Below, piece after piece: positions 51,946 through 61,024 of a stretch of DNA of 64,000 nucleotides. The stretch spans positions 62,001 through 126,000 of the forward strand of contig CAVZTR010000009.1 in the NCBI GenBank assembly GCA_963778225.1. Direction: 5' to 3'. This DNA is from JAGVSR01 sp963778225 (lineage in GTDB: Bacteria; Pseudomonadota; Alphaproteobacteria; Rhizobiales; Hyphomicrobiaceae). The notes below the pieces were generated by a model. The model worked only from the letters and a program-made list of their open reading frames with translations, made no database searches and was not told where the DNA came from. The first letter of the stretch is position 1, and each line of letters starts with the position of its first letter. A program made the translations under genes and the position numbers.

Positions 51946-53634
51946 ATGGCCCGACTGTCGCGCCCGCTCGACGCGTTGAAATCTCGATACGACGTGATCA
52001 TTGTCGGATCCGGCTACGGCGGCGGCGTTGCAGCCTCTCACCTTGCGCGCGCCGGAAAATCGGTGGCCGTCCTCGAACGCGGCCGCGAGGTCCTCACCGG
52101 CAACTTCCCCGCGAAATTCCCCGACCTCAAGAACGACTTCCAGGTTCAGGGCAAGAACTTCAAAACCGGATCCGACACCGCCCTTTTTGATGTGCGCATC
52201 GGCGAGGACATGCATGTGCTCGTCGGCCGTGGTCTTGGTGGCGGCTCGCTGGTCAACGCCGGTGTCACGTTGCGACCCGATCGCCGCGTCTTCGAAGATG
52301 AAGTTTGGCCAGGGCAGATCCGCCAGGATGGCGGACTCGATCGCGGTTACGCGCGCGCCGAAGAATGGCTGCGTCCCGCATGCGATCCTCGCGCCTCGGA
52401 AATGACCAAGTTTGGCGTGCTCGCCGAGGCTGGCCGCAAACTAAATCGCGATCTCGTCACGCCACGCGTCGCAGTCAGCTTTACGGAGAACGTCAACCCC
52501 GCCGGCATCGCGCAACCCGCCTGCACCCGCTGCGGCGACTGCTGCGCCGGCTGCAACGTCGGCGCCAAGAACACGGTCGCCCTCACCTATCTTCCCGATG
52601 CCGCCCGCCACGGCGCGGAAATGTTCACCGAGATCACCGTCCGCCACATCGCCAAGTCTCATGATGGCAGCTGGCGGGTTCACGCCGCCCCCACCGGCGG
52701 CAGAGGTGGCGACATCATTTTGGAAGCGGCCATCGTCGTACTGGCCGCCGGCACACTCGGCTCCACCGAAATACTTCTGCGCTCGCGTGACCAGGGCCTT
52801 GCCGTCTCGGACCGCGTCGGCAAACGCTTTTCCGCAAACGGCGACATCATTGCATTCGGCTATGGCGCCAAGTCTATCGTCAACTCTGTCGGCGTTGGCT
52901 ATCCGCCGCGCATCGAAGGCCTGGAAATCGGCGCATCCGTCACCGGACAACTCGAATTCCGCGACGCGCAAAATCTCGATCACGAACTGACAATCCAGGA
53001 AGGTGCGGTGCCGTCCGCCGTCGCGCCGTCGCTACCCGTCATGTTCTTGCCCAACGGCCGCCTGCTCGGCGCGCTGCAAAGCCTTGTCAGCGGTGTGTAC
53101 AAGGGTCCGTTCGCAAGCCTGCAAACCTATTTCGCCGTCTCGCATGATACGGCCTCCGGAACCTTCCGCCTCGACGGCGACAAGCTCGCGCTCGCCTGGA
53201 AAGATGCGCAGAACGAACCCTGCTACGCTCGCCTCGACGAAGCTCTCCGATCCGTGGTGGAAAGTGCCGGCGGCGATTACGTCAAAAACCCGCTCGCCGG
53301 TACCGTCATGGGCCATCAGCCGGCGACCGCTCACCCGCTTGGCGGATGCGCGATGGGACGCGAAGCCACTGACGGCGTCGTCAACCACAAGTCGGAAGTC
53401 TTCGACACGAGCGCGGGCCGCGGCTCGAACGCCGTCCATGATGGCCTCTATGTAATTGACGGCTCGATCATCCCGCGCTCACTAGGCGTCAATCCGCTGT
53501 TCACGATCACCGCCCTATCGGAACGCGCACTCGCCCACATGCTCGCCGACCGCCGCCTTACGTCGAACGTCCGCCCACTCCCGGCGAAGCCAGTCCCTGC
53601 ATTGACACCCGCCGCCGTCATCGCAGCGGAGTGA
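51946..53634 (+). CDS. GMC oxidoreductase (cholesterol oxidase-like)
   Basis: This FAD-dependent oxidoreductase has about 562 residues. The dinucleotide-binding motif is GSGYGGG (21-27), with a matching GRGLGGGSLVNAG later. A Cys-rich stretch, CTRCGDCCAGC (from Cys193), precedes NVGAKNT, a feature of this GMC subgroup. The C-terminal GMC motif is present as HPLGGCAMG and SLGVNPLFTITALSERA. It diverges from the GlcG-like gene. The substrate, probably an alcohol or sterol-like compound, is unknown. Confidence 0.85.
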   Translation: MARLSRPLDALKSRYDVIIVGSGYGGGVAASHLARAGKSVAVLERGREVLTGNFPAKFPDLKNDFQVQGKNFKTGSDTALFDVRIGEDMHVLVGRGLGGGSLVNAGVTLRPDRRVFEDEVWPGQIRQDGGLDRGYARAEEWLRPACDPRASEMTKFGVLAEAGRKLNRDLVTPRVAVSFTENVNPAGIAQPACTRCGDCCAGCNVGAKNTVALTYLPDAARHGAEMFTEITVRHIAKSHDGSWRVHAAPTGGRGGDIILEAAIVVLAAGTLGSTEILLRSRDQGLAVSDRVGKRFSANGDIIAFGYGAKSIVNSVGVGYPPRIEGLEIGASVTGQLEFRDAQNLDHELTIQEGAVPSAVAPSLPVMFLPNGRLLGALQSLVSGVYKGPFASLQTYFAVSHDTASGTFRLDGDKLALAWKDAQNEPCYARLDEALRSVVESAGGDYVKNPLAGTVMGHQPATAHPLGGCAMGREATDGVVNHKSEVFDTSAGRGSNAVHDGLYVIDGSIIPRSLGVNPLFTITALSERALAHMLADRRLTSNVRPLPAKPVPALTPAAVIAAE

Positions 53635-53818
53635 GGGCTAAGCAAATGTCCCGGAGCGTCGGCTTTTGACGCAACTCTCGGACACCGTTCGCTTCGCGCA
53701 CGGCAACCCCAACATCACCATGGTCGGCGAAACCCGGCCTTCATGCCGTTGGGAACCGATGACAGCAAGCCAACTCGGAGCCAAACCGGCTCTGAAGACT
53801 TCGACTGAAAGTTGACAA

Positions 53819-53836
53819 TTTATTATCTATCATAAA
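53819..53836. promoter_or_regulatory. Candidate TetR operator and promoter
   Basis: TTTATTATCTATCATAAA is an imperfect dyad (7 of 9 positions). It starts one base after TTGACA (53812-53817) and runs into an A/T-rich -10 region, so bound repressor would block the promoter. The TetR ATG follows after 10 bases, leaving almost no leader. Its left half recurs before the hydrolase gene. Confidence 0.45.
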
Positions 53837-53846
53837 TAAACAAAAG

Positions 53847-54449
53847 ATGGACCTGAAGCGCAGCCCCGGCCGACCTCGATCTTTTGTACCTGATGAAGCT
53901 CTTGCCCAAGCAATGAGAGTCTTCTGGGCCAACGGGTATGGCAACACCACATTCAAAATGCTGGAAAAGGCCACGGGAATGCATGCCCAAAGCCTTCGCT
54001 ACGTGTTCGGTGACAAACACAGCTTTTTTCTAGCTGTCTTGAGGCACTACTCAAAGACGCGCGTGGATCGAGTGGTGCAGTGCTTGAGCGCCCGCCACCG
54101 CACGGCATTCGCCGCTATTCAAAGCGCCTTTGCATTGTGGCTAGAGGATGCCGGCCGTGACGTCGAGCAGGGATGCTTGATGGTCAATACGACGGGAGAA
54201 CTTGGACGCGAAGATCGCGCAATCGCCGAAGTCATCGAGCAGGCAGATCGCAAGCTTGTTGCTGCATTCTCGGAAGCGATCGTCGCGGCACAAAAGTCGG
54301 GAGAGATTTCCGACAAGACAGATCCTAAGGCGCTTGCCCGAATGATAGTGACCTTAGGCGACGGTGCCATGCTGCACAGCAGAGCAAAGGGTTCAAACCG
54401 GTCTGCCAAGCTCGCCTTCGGCGCTCTCACCTCAATACTTGCGCGTTGA
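53847..54449 (+). CDS. TetR family repressor
   Basis: This 200-residue TetR/AcrR regulator has an N-terminal helix-turn-helix (FANGYGNTTFKMLEKATGM-type, with LRYVFGDKHSFFLAVL) and a ligand domain containing the common GCLMVNTTGEL. No ribosome binding site is seen before the ATG, so the mRNA may be leaderless. The hydrolase gene follows 77 bases later on the same strand and shares an 11-base upstream sequence. It probably represses both. Confidence 0.82.
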   Translation: MDLKRSPGRPRSFVPDEALAQAMRVFWANGYGNTTFKMLEKATGMHAQSLRYVFGDKHSFFLAVLRHYSKTRVDRVVQCLSARHRTAFAAIQSAFALWLEDAGRDVEQGCLMVNTTGELGREDRAIAEVIEQADRKLVAAFSEAIVAAQKSGEISDKTDPKALARMIVTLGDGAMLHSRAKGSNRSAKLAFGALTSILAR

Positions 54450-54488
54450 ACGTCGCGGCCAGTCGCAGCAGCCGCCAGCAACATGCCT

Positions 54489-54499
54489 AATTTATTATC
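54489..54499 (+). promoter_or_regulatory. Shared half-site before the alpha/beta hydrolase gene
   Basis: AATTTATTATC here is identical to 53817-53827 in front of the TetR gene. The matching right half is degenerate (ATGCGATCA). It lies 28 bases before the hydrolase ATG. Confidence 0.4.
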
Positions 54500-54526
54500 A
54501 TGCGATCACAAACGGAGAAGGTGCAA

Positions 54527-55372
54527 ATGAATTACCAAACTTTCGCAGCTCGCCAGAAGCGAGTTGAACTTAGCAAAGCGGCCCCCGTTCCCGTACAGGT
54601 CGCCTATACAGATATTGGCCACGGCCCACCCGTCGTTCTGATGCATGGGATCCCAACTTGGTCATACCTTTACCATGACGTCATAGACGCGCTTGCGAGC
54701 CAGCACCGCGTCATCGCGCCAGACTTCCTTGGTCATGGAAATTCCGACCAGCGCGATGTGTTTGATCGCTCGCTTGTTGCCCAGAAAGCCATGGTGCTCG
54801 CACTCATGGATCATCTTGATCTGGCCTCCGCCTCTCTCATCGGTCACGACACCGGTGGAGGCGTGGCCCTGATGATGGCTATCGAAAACCCGGATCGTGT
54901 GAATAAGCTCGTCTTGTCCAACATCGTAGCCTACGACAGCTGGCCAATCGACGACATGATCCAGGTAGGACATCCAGGCTGGAAACATAAATCTACTGCG
55001 GAGATCCGCGAATTTCTTATTGGCGGATTCAAGGATGGTTTGAGTCGAACTGAGAGGCTTACGACCGAGTTCGTCGAAGGTATCGTTGCGCCGTACATTA
55101 CAGAGGCCGGTAAGATCAGTTTGATCAGAAACGCGTCAGGACTCAATACGAGTCACACCACGATGCTGGCGCCTCGCCATAAGCAGATTTCCGCAGCAAC
55201 ACTATTGGTATGGGGCGCAAATGATCCCTGGCAGCCTATTTCTGACGGTGCTCGTCTGGCGTCCGACATCCCTGGAGCTCGCCTTGTCCGCGTAGAAAAT
55301 GCCTCACATTGGATCCCGCAAGATGCCCCCGATGAATGGCTGAGTCATGTCCTTCCGTTTCTCACAGCCTGA
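54527..55372 (+). CDS. Alpha/beta hydrolase, haloalkane dehalogenase-like
   Basis: This protein of about 281 residues has the alpha/beta fold with oxyanion motif HGIPTWSYLYHD and nucleophile elbow GHDTGGG (Asp108), so the nucleophile is Asp, as in haloalkane dehalogenases and epoxide hydrolases. The residue after Asp is Thr rather than the halide-stabilising Trp. The catalytic His is in ENASHWIPQ. The ATG at 54527 follows GGAGAAGG. Base composition looks less GC-rich than in flanking genes, suggesting transfer with the tetR gene. The substrate is unknown. Confidence 0.72.
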   Translation: MNYQTFAARQKRVELSKAAPVPVQVAYTDIGHGPPVVLMHGIPTWSYLYHDVIDALASQHRVIAPDFLGHGNSDQRDVFDRSLVAQKAMVLALMDHLDLASASLIGHDTGGGVALMMAIENPDRVNKLVLSNIVAYDSWPIDDMIQVGHPGWKHKSTAEIREFLIGGFKDGLSRTERLTTEFVEGIVAPYITEAGKISLIRNASGLNTSHTTMLAPRHKQISAATLLVWGANDPWQPISDGARLASDIPGARLVRVENASHWIPQDAPDEWLSHVLPFLTA

Positions 55373-55566
55373 CACACCAGCATGTAGTGACCGGCGCCCA
55401 GTGTTCCTGGATCAGTGAAGCGTGACCCATCTTAACCGGTCACGCATTATTATTCAGCTTCTGCGCCAACCCATGTGTCGCCCCCATCCATGAAGACGGT
55501 AGCTGGTATTGGCGCAAAGTAGACCCTGCCTACAGCAACTCCCCAAGCGAACGCTACAAAACCAAA

Positions 55567-55592
55567 GTGGCCCGGCATTGCTGCCGGGCCAC
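55567..55592 (-). terminator. gmaS terminator
   Basis: A perfect 11-base-pair hairpin (GTGGCCCGGCA-4-TGCCGGGCCAC) is followed, leftward, by TTTGGTTTTG. It lies 25 bases past the gmaS stop and closes the NMG operon. Confidence 0.85.
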
Positions 55593-55616
55593 TGCAAATC
55601 TACGATCGGAGCCGCC

Positions 55617-56924
55617 TCAGATATCGAGTGTCTGTGCGCGCTCCCAATCCGTGAGGTGCGCGGCGTAGTGGTTCCACTCGGCCGTCTTCAGCTTGATGTA
55701 GGCGTCTGAGAATTCTTCACCAAGCGCGGCCTTGAGGCCGGCGTCCTGATCAAAGCCACGGATCGCGTCGAGCAGGTTCAGCGGCAGACGCGGCGCATCC
55801 TTCACCGTATGGCCCAGCTGATACATATCGATGTCGTAGCGCGGACCGGGATGCGCATTCGTATCGATGCCATCTAGGCCCGCCGCAAGAATGACGGACT
55901 GCAACAGGTACGGGTTCGCAGCACCATCCGGCAGTCGCATTTCGAAACGGCCCTTGCCCGGCACCCGAACCATGTGCGTGCGGTTGTTGCCAGTCCAAGT
56001 GACCGTATTCGGCGACCACGTGGCGCCCGAGATCGTGCGTGGCGCGTTGATGCGCTTGTACGAGTTCACCGTCGGGTTAGTGATCGCGGCCATGCCCTCG
56101 GCATGCTTCATGATCCCGCCGAGGAAGTTGTATCCCTGCGCCGACAGACCCATCTCGTCGGCCTTGTCGAGGAACATGTTCTGCGTGCCGCTCTTGTCCC
56201 ACACCGACATATGCACATGGCATCCGTTGCCGGTGAGGTTCGTGAACGGTTTCGGCATGAACGTCGCGCGTAACCCGTGCTTTTCGGCTACCGACTTCGT
56301 CATGAACTTGAAGAACGAGTGCCGGTCCGCCGTCAGAAGCGCATCGTCGAAGTTCCAGTTCATTTCGAACTGGCCATTCGCATCTTCGTGGTCGTTTTGG
56401 TATGCGCCCCAGCCCAGTTCCAGCATGTAGTCGCAGATTTCGGAGATCACGTCGTAGCGGCGCATCAGAGCCTGCTGATCGTAGCAAGGCTTGGACGCCA
56501 CATCGAGCCCATCCGAGATCTTCGTGCCGTCGGCGTTGAGGAGGAAGTACTCGCACTCGACGCCCGTCTTCATGTACAGGCCTTTATCTGCGGCCCGCTT
56601 CTGAAGCTTCTTGAGGATCACACGTGGCGCTTGCGCGACATGCTGGTCTTCCATCACGCAGTCGGCGGCAACCCACGCCACTTCCTTCTTCCACGGCAAC
56701 TGAATGACGGCCGAAGCATCCGGCATGGCGAACATGTCGGGATGCGCCGGCGTCATGTCGAGCCACGTCGCAAAACCGGCAAAGCCCGCACCGTCGCGCT
56801 CCATCTCCGCGATCGCGGCTGCCGGCACCAGCTTGGCGCGCTGCATACCGAACAGATCGGTGAAGGAAATCATGAAGTAGCGAATGCCCCTGTCTTTCGC
56901 CAGGGATGAGAGATCTTGTGTCAT
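55617..56924 (-). CDS. gmaS: Gamma-glutamylmethylamide synthetase GmaS
   Basis: This 435-residue glutamine-synthetase-family ligase lacks the N-terminal length of GlnA. Its ligands and loops (ECEYFLLNADG, EDANGQFEMNW, TGNGCHVHMSVW, NRTHMVRVPGKGRFEMR) are intact. Beside mgsABC this identifies GmaS, which joins methylamine and glutamate using ATP; a general glutamine synthetase (GlnT) is the fallback. I chose the ATG at 56924 after GAAGGAAA. It follows mgsC by 77 bases, across an intrinsic terminator. It is the first enzyme of the pathway although it is last in the operon. Confidence 0.9.
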   Translation of the reverse strand: MTQDLSSLAKDRGIRYFMISFTDLFGMQRAKLVPAAAIAEMERDGAGFAGFATWLDMTPAHPDMFAMPDASAVIQLPWKKEVAWVAADCVMEDQHVAQAPRVILKKLQKRAADKGLYMKTGVECEYFLLNADGTKISDGLDVASKPCYDQQALMRRYDVISEICDYMLELGWGAYQNDHEDANGQFEMNWNFDDALLTADRHSFFKFMTKSVAEKHGLRATFMPKPFTNLTGNGCHVHMSVWDKSGTQNMFLDKADEMGLSAQGYNFLGGIMKHAEGMAAITNPTVNSYKRINAPRTISGATWSPNTVTWTGNNRTHMVRVPGKGRFEMRLPDGAANPYLLQSVILAAGLDGIDTNAHPGPRYDIDMYQLGHTVKDAPRLPLNLLDAIRGFDQDAGLKAALGEEFSDAYIKLKTAEWNHYAAHLTDWERAQTLDI

Positions 56925-56995
56925 GGCCGTTTCCTTCACTTGGGCACGTCGGGCAGGATGTCGATTTTTTTGTTGTTTTGAAGTGCAAAAAGAAA

Positions 56996-57014
56996 GGGCG
57001 GTTATAAACCGCCC
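56996..57014 (-). terminator. Intrinsic terminator overlapping the mgsC stop codon
   Basis: An eight-base-pair hairpin (GGGCGGTT-3-AACCGCCC) includes the mgsC TAA (57002-57004) and is followed, leftward, by TTTCTTTTTGC. It should terminate or attenuate transcription between mgsC and gmaS. Confidence 0.75.
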
Positions 57015-58336
57015 TGTCCTTGTCCGGGAATCCAGCTTGTTCCAGCGAGCGGCACGCGCGCCATGGCGGCCGCTTCGATGGTTAGCGCGCACAGATCCTC
57101 TGGCTCGAGGTTGTGCACGTGGTTATGGCCGCAAGCGCGTGCGATGGTCTGCACTTCCAGCGTCATCACCTTCAGGTAGTTGGCAAGACGGCGACCCGCG
57201 CGAACCGGATCGAGGCGCAAGGCCAGTTCAGGATCCTGCGTGGTGATGCCGGCCGGATCGCGGCCCTCGTGCCAATCGTCATAAGCACCCGCCGTCGTGC
57301 CGAGCTTGTTGTACTCTGCTTCCAGTGCTGGATCGTTGTCGCCGAGCGCGACCAGCGCCGCCGACCCGATCGCCACCGCGTCCGCGCCGAGTGCCAGCGC
57401 CTTGGCAACGTCCGCACCATTGCGGATGCCGCCGGATACGATCAGCTGCACCTTGCGATGCATGCCGAGATCCTGCAGCGCCTGCACCGCCGGACGAATG
57501 CACGCCAGCGTCGGCTGACCAACATGTTCGATGAATACTTCCTGCGTGGCAGCCGTGCCGCCCTGCATGCCGTCAACGACAACCACATCAGCGCCGGCCT
57601 TCACGGCGAGCGCAACGTCGTAATAGGGGCGCGCGCCGCCGATCTTGATGTAGATCGGCTTCTCCCAATTGGTGATCTCGCGCAACTCGAGAATCTTAAT
57701 CTCGAGATCGTCGGGACCGGTCCAATCAGGATGACGGCACGCCGAGCGCTGGTCGATGCCCTTGGGCAGCGTGCGCATTTCAGCGACGCGATCGGAAATC
57801 TTCTGGCCGAGCAGCATGCCGCCGCCGCCGGGCTTGGCACCTTGCCCGACCACGACTTCGATGCAGTCCGCCTTGCGCAAATCGTCCGGATTCATGCCGT
57901 AGCGCGACGGCAGGTACTGATAAACGAGCGTCTTCGATTGACCGCGTTCTTCCGGCGTCATACCGCCGTCGCCCGTCGTCGTCGAAGTGCCGGCAATTGT
58001 TGCGCCGCGCCCTAAAGCCTCTTTCGCCTGCGCCGACAGCGAGCCGAAGCTCATGCCCGCGATCGTGATCGGGATTTTCAGCTCCACCGGCTTCTTGGCG
58101 AACCGCGTCCCGAGCATGACGCTCGTCGAGCACTTTTCGCGGTAGCCTTCCAGCGGATAGCGCGACATGGACGCGCCGAGGAAGAGCAGATCGTCGAAGT
58201 GCGGAACCTTCCGCTTCGCGCCGCCACCACGAATATCGTAGATGCCGGTCGAGGCTGCGCGCCGGATCTCCGAAAGCGTGTAATCGTCAAACGTGGCGGA
58301 CTTGCGGGGCGTGGTGGGCGGGTTGTGATACGTCAT
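57002..58336 (-). CDS. mgsC: N-methylglutamate synthase subunit C (GltB central/FMN domain)
   Basis: This 444-residue FMN-binding protein corresponds to the glutamate-synthase central catalytic domain. It has IPITIAGMSFGSLSAQAKEAL, the phosphate/FMN-binding stretch VQLIVSGGIRNGADVAKAL, and a Cys-rich region near DCIEVVVGQGAKPGGGG. In MgsABC it transfers methylamine nitrogen. Its start overlaps the mgsB stop (ATGA), and its stop lies within a terminator hairpin. Confidence 0.88.
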   Translation of the reverse strand: MTYHNPPTTPRKSATFDDYTLSEIRRAASTGIYDIRGGGAKRKVPHFDDLLFLGASMSRYPLEGYREKCSTSVMLGTRFAKKPVELKIPITIAGMSFGSLSAQAKEALGRGATIAGTSTTTGDGGMTPEERGQSKTLVYQYLPSRYGMNPDDLRKADCIEVVVGQGAKPGGGGMLLGQKISDRVAEMRTLPKGIDQRSACRHPDWTGPDDLEIKILELREITNWEKPIYIKIGGARPYYDVALAVKAGADVVVVDGMQGGTAATQEVFIEHVGQPTLACIRPAVQALQDLGMHRKVQLIVSGGIRNGADVAKALALGADAVAIGSAALVALGDNDPALEAEYNKLGTTAGAYDDWHEGRDPAGITTQDPELALRLDPVRAGRRLANYLKVMTLEVQTIARACGHNHVHNLEPEDLCALTIEAAAMARVPLAGTSWIPGQGQGGL

Positions 58337-59022
58337 CAGTATGCGTCCGCATTATCAATGTTGAAGTTGTAGAGTTTGCGCGCCGAACCATAGCGTTTGA
58401 ACTCGCTCGTCTTCACGTCCTTGATGCCGGCCTTGTCGAGAAGCACTGCCAGTTGATCGTGGTGCTCCGGCCGCATCTCCTTCTCGATGCAATCCGCGCC
58501 GAGGCTCTTCACGCTGCCGCGCACGAACAGCTTCGCTTCGTATATGGAGTCACCCAGCGCATCGCCCGCATCGCCCAGCACCACGAGATGCCCACTCTGC
58601 GCCATGAAGGCCGACATGTGCCCGATGTTGCCGCGCACGACGATATCGATGCCCTTCATCGAGATCCCGCACCGCGACGCCGCGTTGCCCTCGATCACGA
58701 GCAATCCGCCACGCCCCGTTGCACCCGCATACTGGCTCGCATCGCCCTTCACGACGACGCTGCCGGACATCATGTTTTCCGCAACACCCGGCCCAGCCGA
58801 TCCGTGGATCGTGATGGTGGCTTTCTTGTTCATGCCACCGCCGTAATAGCCGACCGGCCCACGAACCGCGACCTTGATCGGCGCGTCGACGCCGACGGCG
58901 ACGGCATGCAGACCGCGCGGATTGAGAACTTCCCACTCCGCTTCGTTGGTCCCTTCCGACTGCCGGTGAAGCTCCGAGTTGAGTTCGCGCAACGGCGTAA
59001 CGGCAAGATCGATCGTGCGCAT
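58336..59022 (-). CDS. mgsB: N-methylglutamate synthase subunit B (GXGXG domain)
   Basis: This 228-residue protein is the GXGXG beta-helix domain of glutamate synthase as a free subunit: VRGPVGYYGGGMN, HGSAGPGVAENMMSGSVVVKG, GGLLVIEGNAASRCG and LGDAGDALGDS. It holds MgsA and MgsC together. It starts three bases after the mgsA stop and overlaps mgsC by one codon end. Confidence 0.88.
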   Translation of the reverse strand: MRTIDLAVTPLRELNSELHRQSEGTNEAEWEVLNPRGLHAVAVGVDAPIKVAVRGPVGYYGGGMNKKATITIHGSAGPGVAENMMSGSVVVKGDASQYAGATGRGGLLVIEGNAASRCGISMKGIDIVVRGNIGHMSAFMAQSGHLVVLGDAGDALGDSIYEAKLFVRGSVKSLGADCIEKEMRPEHHDQLAVLLDKAGIKDVKTSEFKRYGSARKLYNFNIDNADAY

Positions 59023-59025
59023 GCT

Positions 59026-59922
59026 TCACCGCTCCCAGAAATAAACGGTCGCCGGCTCCGGCTCCCAGATTTTCGCCTTGTCGATGCCGGGAAGACCGGC
59101 GAGCGCGCGATACTCCGAGCCGAACGCCACGTACTGATCCGTCTCGGCCATGACCGCAGGCTTGCACGCGATCGGATCGCGGATGACGCCGAAGCCGTTC
59201 TTGGTGCCGACCACGAACGTGAAGAACCCATCGAGATCGTCGAGGCTCTTCTCGAGCGCCTGACCGAGGTTCATGCCCTGGTTCATGCGCCACGTGAGAT
59301 AGGCAGCCGCGACTTCACTGTCGTTCTCCGTCTCGAACGTCATGCCGTCATGCTTCAACTTGCGCTTCAGGCTGTTGTGGTTTGACAGCGAACCGTTGTG
59401 CACGAGGCACTGGTCGGCTCCCGTCGAAAACGGATGCGCGCCGAGCGTCGTCACCGCGCTCTCCGTCGCCATGCGCGTATGCCCGATCGCATGCGACCCC
59501 GACATCTGCTTCAGGTGGAACCGATCCGATACATCCGTCGGCCAGCCGACTTCCTTGTAGATCTCGATTGTCTCGCCAGCGCTCATGATGCGCACGCCGG
59601 GATGTTCAGCCTTGATCGCCGCGCGCGCCGCCTCCGCCTTATCGGCAGGAACGGTCAGCACTGCATGCGAAGACTTCCGCTCGATCTCGACCGGCGCACC
59701 GATCGCCTTCGATAGAGCCGCATCGAGTCCAGCAAAGTCCTGATCCGCGCTGGCAGACTGCACGGTCAGCTTGGCCTTCCCGTCTTCACCATCGCCGTAA
59801 ACTGCGAAGCCCGCCGAATCCGGCCCACGCTCGCACATGGTGGCCAGCATCTGCGCCGTCAGCTCACCCAGCCGTGGCTCCAACGCCTTGTCCTTGATAA
59901 ACAATCCGACGATCCCACACAT
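59026..59922 (-). CDS. mgsA: N-methylglutamate synthase subunit A (class II glutamine amidotransferase)
   Basis: This 298-residue Ntn-type amidotransferase starts MCGIVGLF, with the catalytic Cys2. It includes ERGPDSAGFAVYG, GHTRMATESAVT and LVHNGSLSNHNSLKR, the substrate loops of GltB class II domains. In the MgsABC complex it handles the gamma-glutamyl amide and releases methylamine from gamma-glutamylmethylamide. GGAGG precedes the ATG. It follows the 90-residue membrane protein gene by 120 bases. Confidence 0.9.
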   Translation of the reverse strand: MCGIVGLFIKDKALEPRLGELTAQMLATMCERGPDSAGFAVYGDGEDGKAKLTVQSASADQDFAGLDAALSKAIGAPVEIERKSSHAVLTVPADKAEAARAAIKAEHPGVRIMSAGETIEIYKEVGWPTDVSDRFHLKQMSGSHAIGHTRMATESAVTTLGAHPFSTGADQCLVHNGSLSNHNSLKRKLKHDGMTFETENDSEVAAAYLTWRMNQGMNLGQALEKSLDDLDGFFTFVVGTKNGFGVIRDPIACKPAVMAETDQYVAFGSEYRALAGLPGIDKAKIWEPEPATVYFWER

Positions 59923-60043
59923 ACCGGGGTCCTCCTTTTTGGACGTCTTTCAAAGAAAGGTAGCAACTTCCCCGTCAATTCTCAACTGGCAAGAATAGTT
60001 TTTTCCTGAGAGTAGACATTGGTATCGGGCCGGCACAAGCCAG

Positions 60044-60316
60044 TCACCCGTGCCCACGCGCCCAAAGCTCGTACTGTGTGCGCGCCACCCGATAGGCATC
60101 GGGGATTGAAATAGCCCAGACAAAAAGCCCCAACGCCGCCCGGCCTATGAACGAGTGCTCCGGCGTCGTCGTATGCCAGCTGATCGCAGCCAGGATGAGC
60201 GTAAAGATTGCAAAGCCGAAGCCGCGTTGCGGCTGACCCGCAAGCACATGCCCGCCACCCGGCATTAGAACTGCAAGCAGCAGAACGGCATACGGATGAG
60301 GCGGCGCTTTCCTCAT
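60044..60316 (-). CDS. Small membrane protein in the NMG operon
   Basis: This 90-residue protein has two or three hydrophobic helices (AVLLLAVLMPGGGHVLAG and FGFAIFTLILAAISW, with ALGLFVWAISIPDAYR at the end). Its start overlaps the upstream gene's stop (ATGA). It resembles short TM2-like proteins only loosely. It sits between an unknown protein and mgsA, suggesting a membrane role in methylamine metabolism, but no function is known. Confidence 0.5.
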   Translation of the reverse strand: MRKAPPHPYAVLLLAVLMPGGGHVLAGQPQRGFGFAIFTLILAAISWHTTTPEHSFIGRAALGLFVWAISIPDAYRVARTQYELWARGHG

Positions 60317-60993
60317 CAGGCGGCCTCGATCTTCAGGTGCGCGTCCCGCTGCGCGACAAGCACCGCCACATCCGACAGTGTTCGCATGAAGTCTGCCCGT
60401 TCGACTGTCACGTCTCCGAACACGGCTTGGCGCAGAAGCAGATGTTCTCCACGTTGGCCCTCCGCGACCTGCCGGACGATCCGCACACCCTTCGGCGTCA
60501 GCGTCACTTCTTTAACCCGTGTGTCGGCGAGCAGCTTGGCGAGCACCGGCGCCAGTTCATGACACAGCGCCTCTGCCATCGGGCCACTCCCTCGCACGAG
60601 CACGTCGAGCGGCAAACCTGCCGGCGGCTCGATACGCCGGGGGAGATCGAGCGTGACCGCATAGAACTCGTTTCCGCTATGCCGCGCCAATAGTGATAGT
60701 GACGGCGAGTGTGGCTGCGGTTTCATCATTGTCACCGAGAGCCAAAGCTGCGGCAACCGCCGCATCACCATGGTATCGGGTATCAGCGCCGCCTTCACGT
60801 CGTGGCCGAACGCACGGCCTTCGAGCGCGGGAAAGCCATCCCCGCCCGCCGACCAATGCTCCGCCTCGAGCACGCCGAGGCAATCGTCGAATAGCCGCCG
60901 GCGAGCACCCAGCGCGCGGCGATGGTCTCTCAGCGCAAGGTTCGCCATCACCGCTGCGAACGCGATGAGCCCGAAGATGAATGCAGCAGTCAT
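60316..60993 (-). CDS. Membrane-anchored unknown protein in the NMG operon
   Basis: This 225-residue protein has one N-terminal membrane helix (AAFIFGLIAFAAVMANLAL) and a soluble domain of about 190 residues with no motif I recognise. It contains several His and Asp residues and a C-terminal region with DVTVERADFMRTLSDVAVLV. It overlaps the next gene by four bases and follows the permease by 80 bases, where a strong stem-loop lies. Association with the amine permease is inferred from order. Confidence 0.45.
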   Translation of the reverse strand: MTAAFIFGLIAFAAVMANLALRDHRRALGARRRLFDDCLGVLEAEHWSAGGDGFPALEGRAFGHDVKAALIPDTMVMRRLPQLWLSVTMMKPQPHSPSLSLLARHSGNEFYAVTLDLPRRIEPPAGLPLDVLVRGSGPMAEALCHELAPVLAKLLADTRVKEVTLTPKGVRIVRQVAEGQRGEHLLLRQAVFGDVTVERADFMRTLSDVAVLVAQRDAHLKIEAA

Positions 60994-61024
60994 GGTCTCT
61001 ACTGTTTTGATCTGTCAGTTGCGG

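Noticed and set aside
55387..55443. Inverted repeat GTGACCGG/CCGGTCAC after the hydrolase gene
   Set aside because: The loop of about 40 bases makes it a poor terminator, and no regulatory context supports an operator.
55617..56924. GmaS gene as ordinary glutamine synthetase
   Set aside because: It is shorter than GlnA and lies next to mgsABC; GmaS fits better, though the sequence alone cannot exclude GlnT activity.
59923..60043. Possible sigma-54 promoter before mgsA
   Set aside because: I searched for a GG-N10-GC pattern with the usual flanks and found no acceptable match.
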